Assembly: GCF_001682865.1 (NCBI RefSeq)
Contig: NZ_MAQX01000022.1
Location: 434,001 to 498,000, forward strand
Direction of reading: 5' to 3'
Source of the DNA: Bacillus sp. FJAT-26390
GTDB taxonomy: Bacteria; Bacillota; Bacilli; Paenibacillales; Paenibacillaceae
DNA: 64,000 nucleotides
Part shown: positions 52,525 through 61,266 of the stretch, in pieces
Position numbering within the stretch: position 1 is the stretch's first letter
Layout: every line of letters starts with the position of its first letter
Translations under genes and position numbers: made by a program
Notes under the pieces: model-generated
Told to the model about the DNA's origin: nothing
Seen by the model: only the letters and a program-made list of their open reading frames with translations
The model's database searches: none

Positions 52525-54135
52525 GTGTACAGCATATTATTGGTGGATGATGAAGCGGGTGTACGCAGCAGCATAAAAGCGAAGCTGGATTGGAGTGCCG
52601 CAGGCTATCAAATCGAAGCCGAAGCGTCAAACGGCGTGGAAGCGCTGGAGCTATTGAAGAAGCATAAGCGTCCAGATGTACTTATTACAGACATACGCAT
52701 GCCTCAAATGGATGGCATTGGACTCATAACGGCTTGCAAGCAATTGTATCCGTCGCTTAAAATCATCGTCTTATCAGGCTATTCCGATTACGCCTACATG
52801 CAGGCAGCCATTCAAGCTGGCGTGAAGGATTATTTGCTCAAGCCGGTCGGGCGCAGAGAGCTGGCAGCTCTGCTCGAGAAGCTGTCGGCGGAGATTGCCC
52901 TGGAGCAGACCGATGAGCAGCTGCATAAAGCGGAGCAGCTTCAAAGGGAGCAGCAGTTATTCTCCCTACAGGAGCAGATGCTGCTTCGACTTGTGAAGGA
53001 GGAGTTTTACAGCCTTCTCGTCATCAAGGAAAGATTGGAGCAGCTGAAATTGTCAGCCTTCATTGACGAGCGGCTACAAGTCCGCTTTGTTGCCGTGGAA
53101 ATGCGAGTGCCGCAGGGAAGGCTTGGTGACGAGCGAGAGCATCTCGATCTGCTGCATATGGCATTTCAGATGTTATGCCGGGAAACGGCGAATGCCTATA
53201 CCGGGGTTCATCCTTTCTATGATGCCAGCCATCCTTCGATGATGCATTTTTTGGTGGAGGCAGGGGATGCAGGCGCAGGTCACGATTTGACGGAACGGTT
53301 TGTTCGGCAAATCAAGTCGAATATACAGAAATACTTGAGGCTCGATTCCGTGGTTGGAATCGGAGAGTCGGTCAGCGGCGTGAAGCAATTCAAGAACGGC
53401 TACTCGTCGAGCATGCTTTCTTGGAGCCGCAGCACGATTCATGGCATAAGTGGAGCGGGTGACCCGAAGGTAAAGGATTTGATCGCAGCGTTCTCGCCGG
53501 AAATGGAGAGACAGCTAGTCGTTTCTGTTGAGAATGGCGATTATAAAGCCTATTCCGTTCTTATAGAGCGTATGATCCCGCGTGGCGCCGATTATCCGAT
53601 GTTTTCCTTTACGTTTATCGCATCGCGCATATTGCTCCTGTTTCATTCGATCGCCAAAAAGTATGAAGCGGGAGATACGGTGCTGCAAAAACGTCTGTGG
53701 GATTGCCAAATGACGATCGGCGATTTTCATTCGCGCGAGCAAGTATTGGAGCAGCTGGAGGAGCTTGCCCGTCTAGTGATGAAGGAAGCGCTGAAAACGC
53801 GCAGCTCAAGCGGACAGTCCATCGTCAAGGCCATCCAAAAATATGTGGACGATAATTTCGCCTATGAGCTTACGCTGACCTCGCTCGCCGGGATGTTCCA
53901 TCTGAACGAAACGTATTTGTCAGGCTTGTTCAAGCAGCATGTCGGCGTGACGTTCAGCGAATATTTGACGAGCTTGCGGATGAACAAGGCAGGCGAGCTG
54001 CTCCGGCAAAGCAATCTTAAGCTGACGGATATTGCGATGCTGGTTGGCATATCCAGCTCCAGCTATTTCAGCACCTCTTTCAAAAAGTTTTATGGACAAA
54101 GCCCGAAGGAATACCGGGAACGTCCAAATGAATAG
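52525..54135 (+). CDS. YesN-type AraC response regulator
   Basis: Response regulator of 536 residues: receiver domain with D56 (DVLITDIRMPQMDG), a long middle part of about 280 residues with a coiled coil (LEQTDEQLHKAEQLQREQ), and a C-terminal AraC-type double helix-turn-helix (from LTSLAGMFHLNETYLSGLFKQH to SSSSYFSTSFKKFYGQSPKEYR). The GTG at 52525 is the better start because AAGGGGTGAG is at 52511-52520; an in-frame GTG at 52516 overlaps that. It overlaps no gene but follows the kinase stop by five bases. The regulated promoter is not identified. Confidence 0.93.
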   Translation: MYSILLVDDEAGVRSSIKAKLDWSAAGYQIEAEASNGVEALELLKKHKRPDVLITDIRMPQMDGIGLITACKQLYPSLKIIVLSGYSDYAYMQAAIQAGVKDYLLKPVGRRELAALLEKLSAEIALEQTDEQLHKAEQLQREQQLFSLQEQMLLRLVKEEFYSLLVIKERLEQLKLSAFIDERLQVRFVAVEMRVPQGRLGDEREHLDLLHMAFQMLCRETANAYTGVHPFYDASHPSMMHFLVEAGDAGAGHDLTERFVRQIKSNIQKYLRLDSVVGIGESVSGVKQFKNGYSSSMLSWSRSTIHGISGAGDPKVKDLIAAFSPEMERQLVVSVENGDYKAYSVLIERMIPRGADYPMFSFTFIASRILLLFHSIAKKYEAGDTVLQKRLWDCQMTIGDFHSREQVLEQLEELARLVMKEALKTRSSSGQSIVKAIQKYVDDNFAYELTLTSLAGMFHLNETYLSGLFKQHVGVTFSEYLTSLRMNKAGELLRQSNLKLTDIAMLVGISSSSYFSTSFKKFYGQSPKEYRERPNE

Positions 54136-54210
54136 GAAGAACCCTGCAAACGGGCGATAGCGAAAGATGCTGTCGTCTTTTTTTTCGATAAAAAAGAAAC
54201 TCTCCATATG

Positions 54211-54275
54211 TTAAGGAAATCTTTAAGATTTCTTTAGTGTTACATTACGTTTGATTTGGGCGTCTTCCTTATACT
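54211..54275 (+). promoter_or_regulatory. Inverted repeat, degenerate TTA repeats and -10 upstream of the BceAB-like genes
   Basis: AAGGAAATCTT-ta-AGATTTCTTT is an imperfect inverted repeat at 54213-54235. TTA elements begin at 54211, 54223, 54234 and 54245 (spacing 12, 11, 11). TATACT (54270-54275) is a likely -10. The third and fourth elements stand 36 and 25 bp before it. The arrangement resembles the carboxypeptidase promoter at 24310, with weaker matches. No response regulator of the BceR type is encoded next to it. Confidence 0.45.
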
Positions 54276-54321
54276 GAATATTATAGCGCCTATGAGCGCC
54301 GAGACAGAAGGAGATGCAGCA

Positions 54322-55128
54322 ATGACGACTAATGCGCCAGTTATCGATATCAGGCAAATATCCAAAATATATGGAAACAAGAAAGAGAATCAGGTATATG
54401 CCTTGAATAATATTTCTTTCACCATGCAGGAAGGAGAATTCATCGGCATTATGGGGGCGTCCGGTTCAGGCAAAACGACGCTGCTGAACGTCATCTCAAC
54501 GCTCGATAACCCGTCGGAGGGAACCATTTCCATTGCCGGCACCGATATTACGCGGATGAAAGCCCATGAGCTGTCCGACTTTCGGGCGCAGCGTTTAGGA
54601 TTTATTTTTCAAGATTTTAATTTGCTGGACAATTTGACGGTCTTCGAAAATATTGCGCTGCCGCTGTCCTTGCAGAACGTACCGGCAAGCGAGATTCGCG
54701 GCAGAGTCCAGCAGGTGATGGACAATCTTGGCATCTCTGCACTTGCGGAGCAATACCCGGCGATGATCTCCGGGGGACAAAGGCAGAGAACGGCGGCGGG
54801 ACGCGCGATCGTCCATGAACCAGCGCTGCTGCTCGGCGACGAGCCAACCGGAGCGCTCGATTTGAAAAATGCAGTCAGCCTGCTGGAGACGATGAAAAGG
54901 CTTAACGAGGAGCAGCAAATTTCGATTCTTATGGTGACGCATGATGCGTTCAGCGCCAGCTACTGCCGCAGAATTCTGTTCATTCAAGATGGAGAGCTGG
55001 TGAAGGAGCTTCACCGCACGGGCAGCCGGGAATCCTTTTATAAGCAAATACTAGACATGCTCGGCGATTATGGGGCGTCGGCTGCTGCAGCTGCAGCGGT
55101 GCAGTGGCATGGAACTGGAAGGCAGTGA
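54322..55128 (+). CDS. ABC transporter ATPase, BceA-like
   Basis: ATPase of 268 residues: Walker A GASGSGKT (45-52), Q-loop in GFIFQDFNLLDNLT, signature ISGGQRQR, Walker B ALLLGDEPTGALD and H in VTHDAFS. It belongs to the MacB/BceA group, which works with an FtsX-like permease in antimicrobial peptide resistance or signalling. The C-terminal tail has a poly-alanine stretch. AGAAGGAGAT precedes ATG 54322. The permease gene follows after 9 bp. Confidence 0.93.
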   Translation: MTTNAPVIDIRQISKIYGNKKENQVYALNNISFTMQEGEFIGIMGASGSGKTTLLNVISTLDNPSEGTISIAGTDITRMKAHELSDFRAQRLGFIFQDFNLLDNLTVFENIALPLSLQNVPASEIRGRVQQVMDNLGISALAEQYPAMISGGQRQRTAAGRAIVHEPALLLGDEPTGALDLKNAVSLLETMKRLNEEQQISILMVTHDAFSASYCRRILFIQDGELVKELHRTGSRESFYKQILDMLGDYGASAAAAAAVQWHGTGRQ

Positions 55129-55137
55129 GATGACGTC

Positions 55138-56955
55138 ATGTTAATGAAATTAGCTTTATCCGGCATGAAAAGCAAATACAAGGATTATGTCGTGCTGCTC
55201 GCAGGGCTCGTTATGTCGATTTCTATCTTTTATATGTTTCAGACGATGGCATGGAATCGCAGCTTCACCGAGGAGAACGCCGTTATTAATTCGATACAGC
55301 TCGTCTATATTTTAGGCTCGGTGCTGCTCTCGTCGATTACGTTTTTTTACATTCTTTATGCAAACGGATTTTTGCTCTCGCTGCGCCAGCGTGAGTTCGG
55401 CCTTTATTTGGTGCTGGGCGCGAGAAAAAGCAAAATACGCTCGCTCATGTTTATCGAGACGATCGCGCTTGGCCTTATCTCGCTCGCAGCGGGGCTTGCG
55501 CTAGGGTTCGGGTTATCGGCGCTTGTCGGGCAATTGATTGCCAAGCAGCTGAACGCGAACTTATCCGGCTATCACGCGGTATACATGCCGGCTATTTTGT
55601 TTACGGCATTGTTTTTCGTTATTTTGTTTGGTCTGTCCGCGGTATGGAACCAGCTGAAGCTGGCAAGATTGCAGGTGCTGCAGCTTGTCCATGGCAGCGT
55701 TCAAGCAGATCGGATGTGGCGGAGCAGCTTTTGGAAGGTGCTGCTTGCTATTGTAGGAGTCATCGCCCTGGGGCTTGGCTATTTTTCTCTGACCTTTATG
55801 GAACAGCTGCGGGAAATTGGTCTGTACACCGCGACAGTCATGACGCCGCTTGGCACCTACCTGCTGTTCATGACGCTGCTCCCTCCCCTTGTTGCGAAAT
55901 GGAAAAAGAGCAACAACACGCGCGGAATAAAGGCATTTACTTACGGGCAGCTATCCTTCCGAATCAACGGCCTAACGAAGCTGCTTGCGACAGTCGCCAT
56001 GCTGATCGCGCTTGGCGCAGGCGCAATTTCCGGAGGAATGGCTTTCGTAAACGATGCCAAGATTAAGGGCGAGAGCTACAGCGTATATGATGCGATCGTG
56101 CATGATCCATCAGCCGAGGAGGAGGCTGTGCTTGCAAAAATTTCGTTCACGGAGCGATTAGAATACCGCTATAAAATCGAGAATGAGCTAATCTACTTTG
56201 CCAAAGAAGATCTCGAGAGCCACCGTCCATTTGCAAATTTGACGAGCAATCAGAAATACGGTGATCCTTTGAAGCGGATTACAGATAGGCTTCCGACAGG
56301 TACGGACGATACGACGACGCCTTACAGCGAAGGGTGGCAAGATTTTTTGTCGCGGATTACTCCGGACCAGCAATTAAGCTACCGAATAGTCGATGAGCAA
56401 TCCTTGCAGGAGCTTAAATCAAACGAAAAGGTTATCGTTATCGGAAAGACGGGCGATTTTCTGGAAAACCGCTCCTCATGGGAAGCGCTGGACCAGCTTA
56501 ACATCGATAAACACAAAGATGATTACATGTCATGGAGCAAATACCAGTATTACCAGTACGCCCTTGGCAATGCGACCGGAACCCTGTTCATGGGCTTCTT
56601 TCTTGGCATAGCTTTCCTCGCGATGATGGCAAGCTGCTTGATGTTCAAAATATTATCAGGCGCAGCAAAAGATGTTCAGCGTTACGAGATGCTCAGCAAG
56701 CTGGGAGTGCGAAAGGAGAAGCTGTCTCGCTCGATCTATCACGAGCTGTTTCTCGTATTCCTATTCCCGGGGATCGCGGGTCTGCTGCATGTGTTGGTCG
56801 GGATGAACCTCTTCTCATTTATTTTGGCTGAGCCTTACTATCGTATCTGGATTCCGATCGCGCTTTTTGCGGCAATTTATACCGCTTACTATTTGTTGAC
56901 CGTGAGACTTTATCGGAACATCGTGCTGCCGGGAAGGGTCAGGACTGCAAAATAA
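55138..56955 (+). CDS. FtsX-like ABC permease, BceB-like
   Basis: Permease of 605 residues, slightly short for BceB (about 650). Four N-terminal helices in the first 175 residues, two further pairs (about 200-300), a large extracellular domain (about 310-470, with SVYDAIVHDPSAEEEAV), and three helices at the C-terminus. This is the BceB layout: the large loop sits between helices 7 and 8. It should form a detoxifying or sensing complex with BceA. No BceRS-type two-component genes are adjacent, so its regulation may come from elsewhere, for instance the VanR-like protein. Confidence 0.88.
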   Translation: MLMKLALSGMKSKYKDYVVLLAGLVMSISIFYMFQTMAWNRSFTEENAVINSIQLVYILGSVLLSSITFFYILYANGFLLSLRQREFGLYLVLGARKSKIRSLMFIETIALGLISLAAGLALGFGLSALVGQLIAKQLNANLSGYHAVYMPAILFTALFFVILFGLSAVWNQLKLARLQVLQLVHGSVQADRMWRSSFWKVLLAIVGVIALGLGYFSLTFMEQLREIGLYTATVMTPLGTYLLFMTLLPPLVAKWKKSNNTRGIKAFTYGQLSFRINGLTKLLATVAMLIALGAGAISGGMAFVNDAKIKGESYSVYDAIVHDPSAEEEAVLAKISFTERLEYRYKIENELIYFAKEDLESHRPFANLTSNQKYGDPLKRITDRLPTGTDDTTTPYSEGWQDFLSRITPDQQLSYRIVDEQSLQELKSNEKVIVIGKTGDFLENRSSWEALDQLNIDKHKDDYMSWSKYQYYQYALGNATGTLFMGFFLGIAFLAMMASCLMFKILSGAAKDVQRYEMLSKLGVRKEKLSRSIYHELFLVFLFPGIAGLLHVLVGMNLFSFILAEPYYRIWIPIALFAAIYTAYYLLTVRLYRNIVLPGRVRTAK

Positions 56956-56967
56956 TGACTATGAATT

Positions 56968-56999
56968 TAGCCTAGGCGCAAAGCCTAGGCTATTTATTT
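56968..56999 (+). terminator. Terminator after the BceB-like gene
   Basis: TAGCCTAGGC and GCCTAGGCTA form a perfect 10-bp stem with loop GCAAA, followed by TTTATTTTAT. Confidence 0.8.
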
Positions 57000-57016
57000 T
57001 ATGAATACCTTGCATT

Positions 57017-57030
57017 ATAGAGTAATCTAT
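57017..57030 (+). promoter_or_regulatory. Palindrome before padR, candidate operator
   Basis: ATAGA-GTAA-TCTAT is a perfect inverted repeat 29 bp before the PadR gene. TTGCAT lies at 57010-57015, so the site overlaps the promoter region. PadR proteins often repress their own genes. Confidence 0.4.
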
Positions 57031-57058
57031 TTTAAGGTATAACTAGGAGGTGAAAAGG

Positions 57059-57394
57059 ATGGAAGTCAATAAAGAGGTATTAAAAGGCCATATCGATACG
57101 TTAATCCTCTCGTTGTTACATAACAAGGATCGGTACGGCTATGAACTAGCGAAGCTCGTTCGGGAGAAAAGCGAAAGCCAATTCGAGCTTAAAGAAGGCA
57201 CGCTTTATTTGTCGCTAAAGCGTTTGGAGAACTATAAATGGATTACTTCTTATTGGGGCGATGATCAGGGACCCGGGGGAAGACGGAAGTATTATAAGCT
57301 TACGCCGCTTGGTGAAGAGGGCTTTGAACAAAAGCGTTTGGAATGGCAGTTTCTAAAAAAAATGATGGATTCGTTCATTGGAGGGGGACAATAA
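57059..57394 (+). CDS. PadR family transcriptional regulator
   Basis: Regulator of 111 residues. VLKGHIDTLILSLLHNKDRYGYELAKLV, EGTLYLSLKRLENYKWI and GGRRKYYKLTPLGEEGF are the PadR winged-helix blocks. TAGGAGGTG lies seven bases before ATG 57059; the GTG at 57050 is inside this site. It has a dyad in its promoter and the membrane gene at 57396 overlaps the end region closely, the usual pair in Bacillales. The ligand is not known. Confidence 0.92.
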   Translation: MEVNKEVLKGHIDTLILSLLHNKDRYGYELAKLVREKSESQFELKEGTLYLSLKRLENYKWITSYWGDDQGPGGRRKYYKLTPLGEEGFEQKRLEWQFLKKMMDSFIGGGQ

Positions 57395-57395
57395 G

Positions 57396-58208
57396 ATGAG
57401 CCAAATTGAGTTGTTTGTAGACTCGGTATATAAAAATGCAAGCGGGAATAAACAAGAAATGCAAGAGCTAAAAGCAGAGATGAAAAGCCATTTGCTAGAG
57501 GCCGTTCATGAATTGAAAATAGAAGGAAAATCAGAGCAGGAAGCGATAGAGATTGCGATCGAACGGTTTGGCGGGGAAAAGGAGATGCGTGCGGTTGTCA
57601 GCCTATTATTTAAGGCACAGAAAATTTTTGCCAAAAGGGTGCTGTATATCGCATTTGCGTTTCTACTTATTAGTCTGGTGGCTTCTGGCTTGATATGGAA
57701 GGCTGAAGTAGGCAATAGAGAGGAAAATAGTGCAATCGCGGGCTCGATATACGAATTTCTTGATAAACATTCCTTGTATACAGAAGAGTCGGAAAAGGGT
57801 TTAATCGCTTTGGTAAGAGATGCAAAACAAATTACAAATATACGCCTTTATAAGACGGATGATGTTAAGACGGAAACGGCAGAGGGCAGCATATCCTATT
57901 TCAATCATAATGCGAAGCCGTTCTATCAATACGAAAGAGAAAAAAGGCCGTCCTCCGTAATGGATTTCTACTATGCGCACGGCGACCAATGGTTTATCCA
58001 TTTGGAATCCAAAAATCTAGCTACATTAGTCGGTTACCTGTTAACAGCAGGCATAACGATTTACGCGGTTTTATTTACGATTTGGGCTATCATCAACGCT
58101 TACCACCATCGGCGTCTGAACGTTGGCTGGATCATTGCTTTTGCGCTCATGAATGTGCTCGGATATTTGGCTTATTTTTTAGTTGGCAGAAGAGCGAATC
58201 ATAATTAA
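57396..58208 (+). CDS. HAAS-domain membrane protein (permease prefix/DUF1700-like)
   Basis: Protein of 270 residues. An N-terminal helical domain (about 1-75, EIEAIEIAIERFGGEKEM-like) is the HAAS/permease-prefix type that pairs with PadR regulators. Three membrane helices follow: about 80-100 (VLYIAFAFLLISLVASG), 205-230 and 240-265, with an extracellular part of about 100 residues. The last two helices resemble the N-terminal part of PLDc_N proteins. The start is ATG 57396 after GAGGGGG. It is probably an adaptor that tunes the PadR protein or an envelope function; function unproven. Confidence 0.75.
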   Translation: MSQIELFVDSVYKNASGNKQEMQELKAEMKSHLLEAVHELKIEGKSEQEAIEIAIERFGGEKEMRAVVSLLFKAQKIFAKRVLYIAFAFLLISLVASGLIWKAEVGNREENSAIAGSIYEFLDKHSLYTEESEKGLIALVRDAKQITNIRLYKTDDVKTETAEGSISYFNHNAKPFYQYEREKRPSSVMDFYYAHGDQWFIHLESKNLATLVGYLLTAGITIYAVLFTIWAIINAYHHRRLNVGWIIAFALMNVLGYLAYFLVGRRANHN

Positions 58209-58228
58209 CAAAGCTCATTTATTCATAT

Positions 58229-58268
58229 AAGGATGATCCTCAAGCACTTGGGGGTTATCCTTTTTTTT
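58229..58268 (+). terminator. Terminator after the padR pair
   Basis: AAGGAT plus CCTCAAG pairs with CTTGGGGG plus ATCCTT, with an inner mismatch, and is followed by nine T. Confidence 0.85.
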
Positions 58269-58425
58269 TATGTCTGCACCAAAAACTTTGAAAGTACAAA
58301 CCCGAGCATAGTGAAATTAGTGCCGATTTGTTTTTGATATAGTGGTCGTGCAGCAGAAATTCAAAGAGCTTTCACCCTGTTCGATCAGGGCGGGAGAGCG
58401 GAAAAAACGAATTCGGGGGTTGGCC

Positions 58426-61266
58426 GTGAATAAAAATTGGATCTTTTACAACGTGATGTGCTTGCTACTCATTGTAATGATAGGCGCGGCGGCAGTGTTC
58501 TCCTATTCCGAGGAAGAGGCCGCTAGCGCAACAGCATACAAGCTTACGGATGCCAAGCGTCCGACAGATGGCATTCTGCTTGGTGCGGGCAGCATGAATG
58601 ACGCGCATGCGAGCGCGGTTGTTATGCCAGAGTGGAAGGGACGAGAGCAGATCGCCCAGTGGAATGAAGGCGATACGCTTGAATGGACGGTTCATGTGGC
58701 GGATGAAGCCGATTATGAGCTATCCCTCGGCTATTATCCGCTCAAAGGAAATGGGCAGCCGATCGAGTTTATGCTTTATGTCGACGGCAAAGCGATCTCT
58801 GATCCGTATGCGCCTTTTGAGCTGAACCGACTGTTCTATGATGAGCCGGGTGCGCTTAAGAGAAGCGGCGGAAACGAGCTTCGTCCGAAGCAGCTTGAAG
58901 GAGCGGTTTGGCTAAGCGCTAAAGTGGCTGCCGCAGGCGAGCTGGAAGATGGGCCTTTGCGACTCTCGCTTAAGAAGGGAGAGCACGTTATCCGGCTTGA
59001 AAATGTGAGGGAGAGCGCCGCTGTGGATTACCTCCAGCTGACGAAGGCAACGAATGCGCCAAGCTATGCGGAGTACAAAGCATCGCAGGCAGCTAATGCT
59101 TCGAATGGAAGCGGCAAAACCTTCGTTACGGTTCAAGCGGAGCACGCATACGCCAAGTCGGCATCGGGATTGTTCCCGACGACGGACCGAACATCGCCGT
59201 TAACGATGCCCTACAGCCCGACGAAGCTTCGAATCAATACGATCGGCGGCAGCAACTGGGATGCCCCCGGCCAATGGATCAGCTATAAATTCGAAGCGCC
59301 GGCGGATGGATATTACAAAATCGGCGTCCGTTATCATCAGAACGAGGTGAAGGGCTCCTTCGTCTCCAGGAAGATTGAGCTGGACGGCACCGTGCCGTTT
59401 CGGGAGCTGTACGCCGTTCGTTTTCCCTATGAACTGAAATGGGACATTAAGGAGCTGGGAGAAGAGACTGGCGAGCCGTTCCTCTTTTATCTGACGAAGG
59501 GCGAGCATGAGCTGAAGCTGGAGGTTACGCTTGGCGACTTGGCGCCTGCCGCGCAGGGTATCCGGCAAATGGTATATGACCTTAATCAGCTTTACCGCAA
59601 AATCGTGATGATTACAGGCGTCAAGCCTGATATCTACCGCGATTATGAAATCGACAAAAGCGTGCCGGGTTTGATCGGGCAGTTCCAAAAGCTGTCCGCA
59701 CAAATGAAAGAAGAAGCAATCAGTCTCAACCAATTGTCGGGGCAAGCGAATGCCGGCTCCCGTACGTTAAAGCTGCTTGCGCTCCAGCTGGATGGCTTCA
59801 TCGACCGGCCGGACCAAATACCGAAGCGTTTGGAAAATTATAAAACAAACATAACGGCGCTAGCCGATTGGATGCTAAGCGCCATGAAGCAGCCGCTTGA
59901 GCTTGATTATTTGTATATTGCCTCGCAGGAGAAGCAGCGGCCGCAAGCGGAAGCCGGACTTCTAGCGCAGAGCGTGCATGAGGTTCGAGCGTTCGCAGGC
60001 TCGTTCCTGCAAAATTACGATTCCATGGAAGGAAGCGAGGACGCGAATCGCTCCATTCAAGTGTGGACGGGGCTTGGCCGCGACCAAGCTTTTGTATTGA
60101 AGCGGCTAATTGATGAGTCTTTCATTCCCAAAACGGGCATTAGCGTCAATTTGAATCTGGTTGGCACCTCCCTTGTAACTGCTGTAATGGCGGGAGAAGG
60201 GCCGGATGTCAATCTGTTTACGAGCCGCGGCGATACGATGAACCTTGCTGTACGCGGAGCGCTGACTCCCCTTGATCGATTCAGCGAATTTGCTTCGATG
60301 AAGAAGGAATACATGGAAACGGCATTCATTCCGTACCAATACAAGGGCAGCACCTTCGCCATCCCGGATGATCAGGAATTTTTTATGCTGTTTTACCGGA
60401 AGGATGTCTTGAAGGAGCTTGGCATCGACCCGCCGCAAACTTGGGAGGAGCTGCTTAAGATCGCTCCCGTGCTGCAAAACAACAATATGCAAATCGGCTT
60501 GCCGTACGAGAACTTGGATGCCTTCCAGCTGCTGACCAAAGGGATCGGCTCGCTTAATCTGTTCCCGACGCTTCTCATGCAGAGCGGCAGCGGCATCTAC
60601 AATGCGAAGGAAGACGGAACACGCTTTGACGAGCCGCAGGCATTCACCGCTTTCAAACAGTGGACGGATTTTTACAACCTTTACGATTATCCGCTCTATA
60701 AGGATGACTTTAACCGGTTCCGTACAGGCGAGATGCCGATTGTCGTCTCGACCTATAAGCTGTATACCCGCTTAGCGGCAGCGGCGCCCGAAATAACCGG
60801 CACATGGGATATGGTTCCGATTCCGGGAATGAAACGTGCGGACGGGACGATTGACCGTTCAACCGGAGCGACGGGTACGGCTTCAATCATTTTGAAGGAC
60901 GCCAAAAACAAGGATGATGCATGGGCGTTCATGAAATGGTTCAACCAGCCGGAGATCCAAAGCCAGTTCGCCAGTGAATTGGAAAACGAGATGGGCATGC
61001 TGGGCCGAAGAGTGCCAGCCAATCTGATTTCGTTCGAATCAACCAATTGGAGCCGCGCCGAGCAGGCCAAGCTAACCGAGCAATGGGAGCAGGTCAACGA
61101 AATTCCTGAGCTTCCGGGCGGCTATTATACGTCAAGAAACATCGATAATGCCTTCCGCGAGGTCGTGTTCCAAATGGGCAATGCGAGGGAGAGCCTTTTC
61201 TATTGGAATAAGGGCATCAATGAAGAAATTAAACGAAAAAGGTATGAATTCGGGGTGGAGCAATGA
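58426..61266 (+). CDS. Membrane-anchored CBM-like/solute-binding protein fusion
   Basis: Protein of 946 residues starting at GTG 58426 (GGGGG upstream; the longer frame from 58342 has no better site). A single N-terminal hydrophobic helix (about 5-25) has no lipobox, so it is an uncleaved or Sec signal. Then come two CBM6/35-like beta-sandwich regions (about 40-215 and 230-370, with GEHVIRLENV and GEHELKLEVTL as matching ends), a helical linker (about 380-510), and a family 1 solute-binding domain (about 515-935, with GEGPDVNLFTSRGD, FAIPDDQEFFMLFYRKDVLKELG and DDAWAFMKWFNQPE). It probably holds polysaccharide at the cell surface and gives it to the permeases downstream. It overlaps the permease start by 4 bases. 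Confidence 0.85.
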   Translation: MNKNWIFYNVMCLLLIVMIGAAAVFSYSEEEAASATAYKLTDAKRPTDGILLGAGSMNDAHASAVVMPEWKGREQIAQWNEGDTLEWTVHVADEADYELSLGYYPLKGNGQPIEFMLYVDGKAISDPYAPFELNRLFYDEPGALKRSGGNELRPKQLEGAVWLSAKVAAAGELEDGPLRLSLKKGEHVIRLENVRESAAVDYLQLTKATNAPSYAEYKASQAANASNGSGKTFVTVQAEHAYAKSASGLFPTTDRTSPLTMPYSPTKLRINTIGGSNWDAPGQWISYKFEAPADGYYKIGVRYHQNEVKGSFVSRKIELDGTVPFRELYAVRFPYELKWDIKELGEETGEPFLFYLTKGEHELKLEVTLGDLAPAAQGIRQMVYDLNQLYRKIVMITGVKPDIYRDYEIDKSVPGLIGQFQKLSAQMKEEAISLNQLSGQANAGSRTLKLLALQLDGFIDRPDQIPKRLENYKTNITALADWMLSAMKQPLELDYLYIASQEKQRPQAEAGLLAQSVHEVRAFAGSFLQNYDSMEGSEDANRSIQVWTGLGRDQAFVLKRLIDESFIPKTGISVNLNLVGTSLVTAVMAGEGPDVNLFTSRGDTMNLAVRGALTPLDRFSEFASMKKEYMETAFIPYQYKGSTFAIPDDQEFFMLFYRKDVLKELGIDPPQTWEELLKIAPVLQNNNMQIGLPYENLDAFQLLTKGIGSLNLFPTLLMQSGSGIYNAKEDGTRFDEPQAFTAFKQWTDFYNLYDYPLYKDDFNRFRTGEMPIVVSTYKLYTRLAAAAPEITGTWDMVPIPGMKRADGTIDRSTGATGTASIILKDAKNKDDAWAFMKWFNQPEIQSQFASELENEMGMLGRRVPANLISFESTNWSRAEQAKLTEQWEQVNEIPELPGGYYTSRNIDNAFREVVFQMGNARESLFYWNKGINEEIKRKRYEFGVEQ

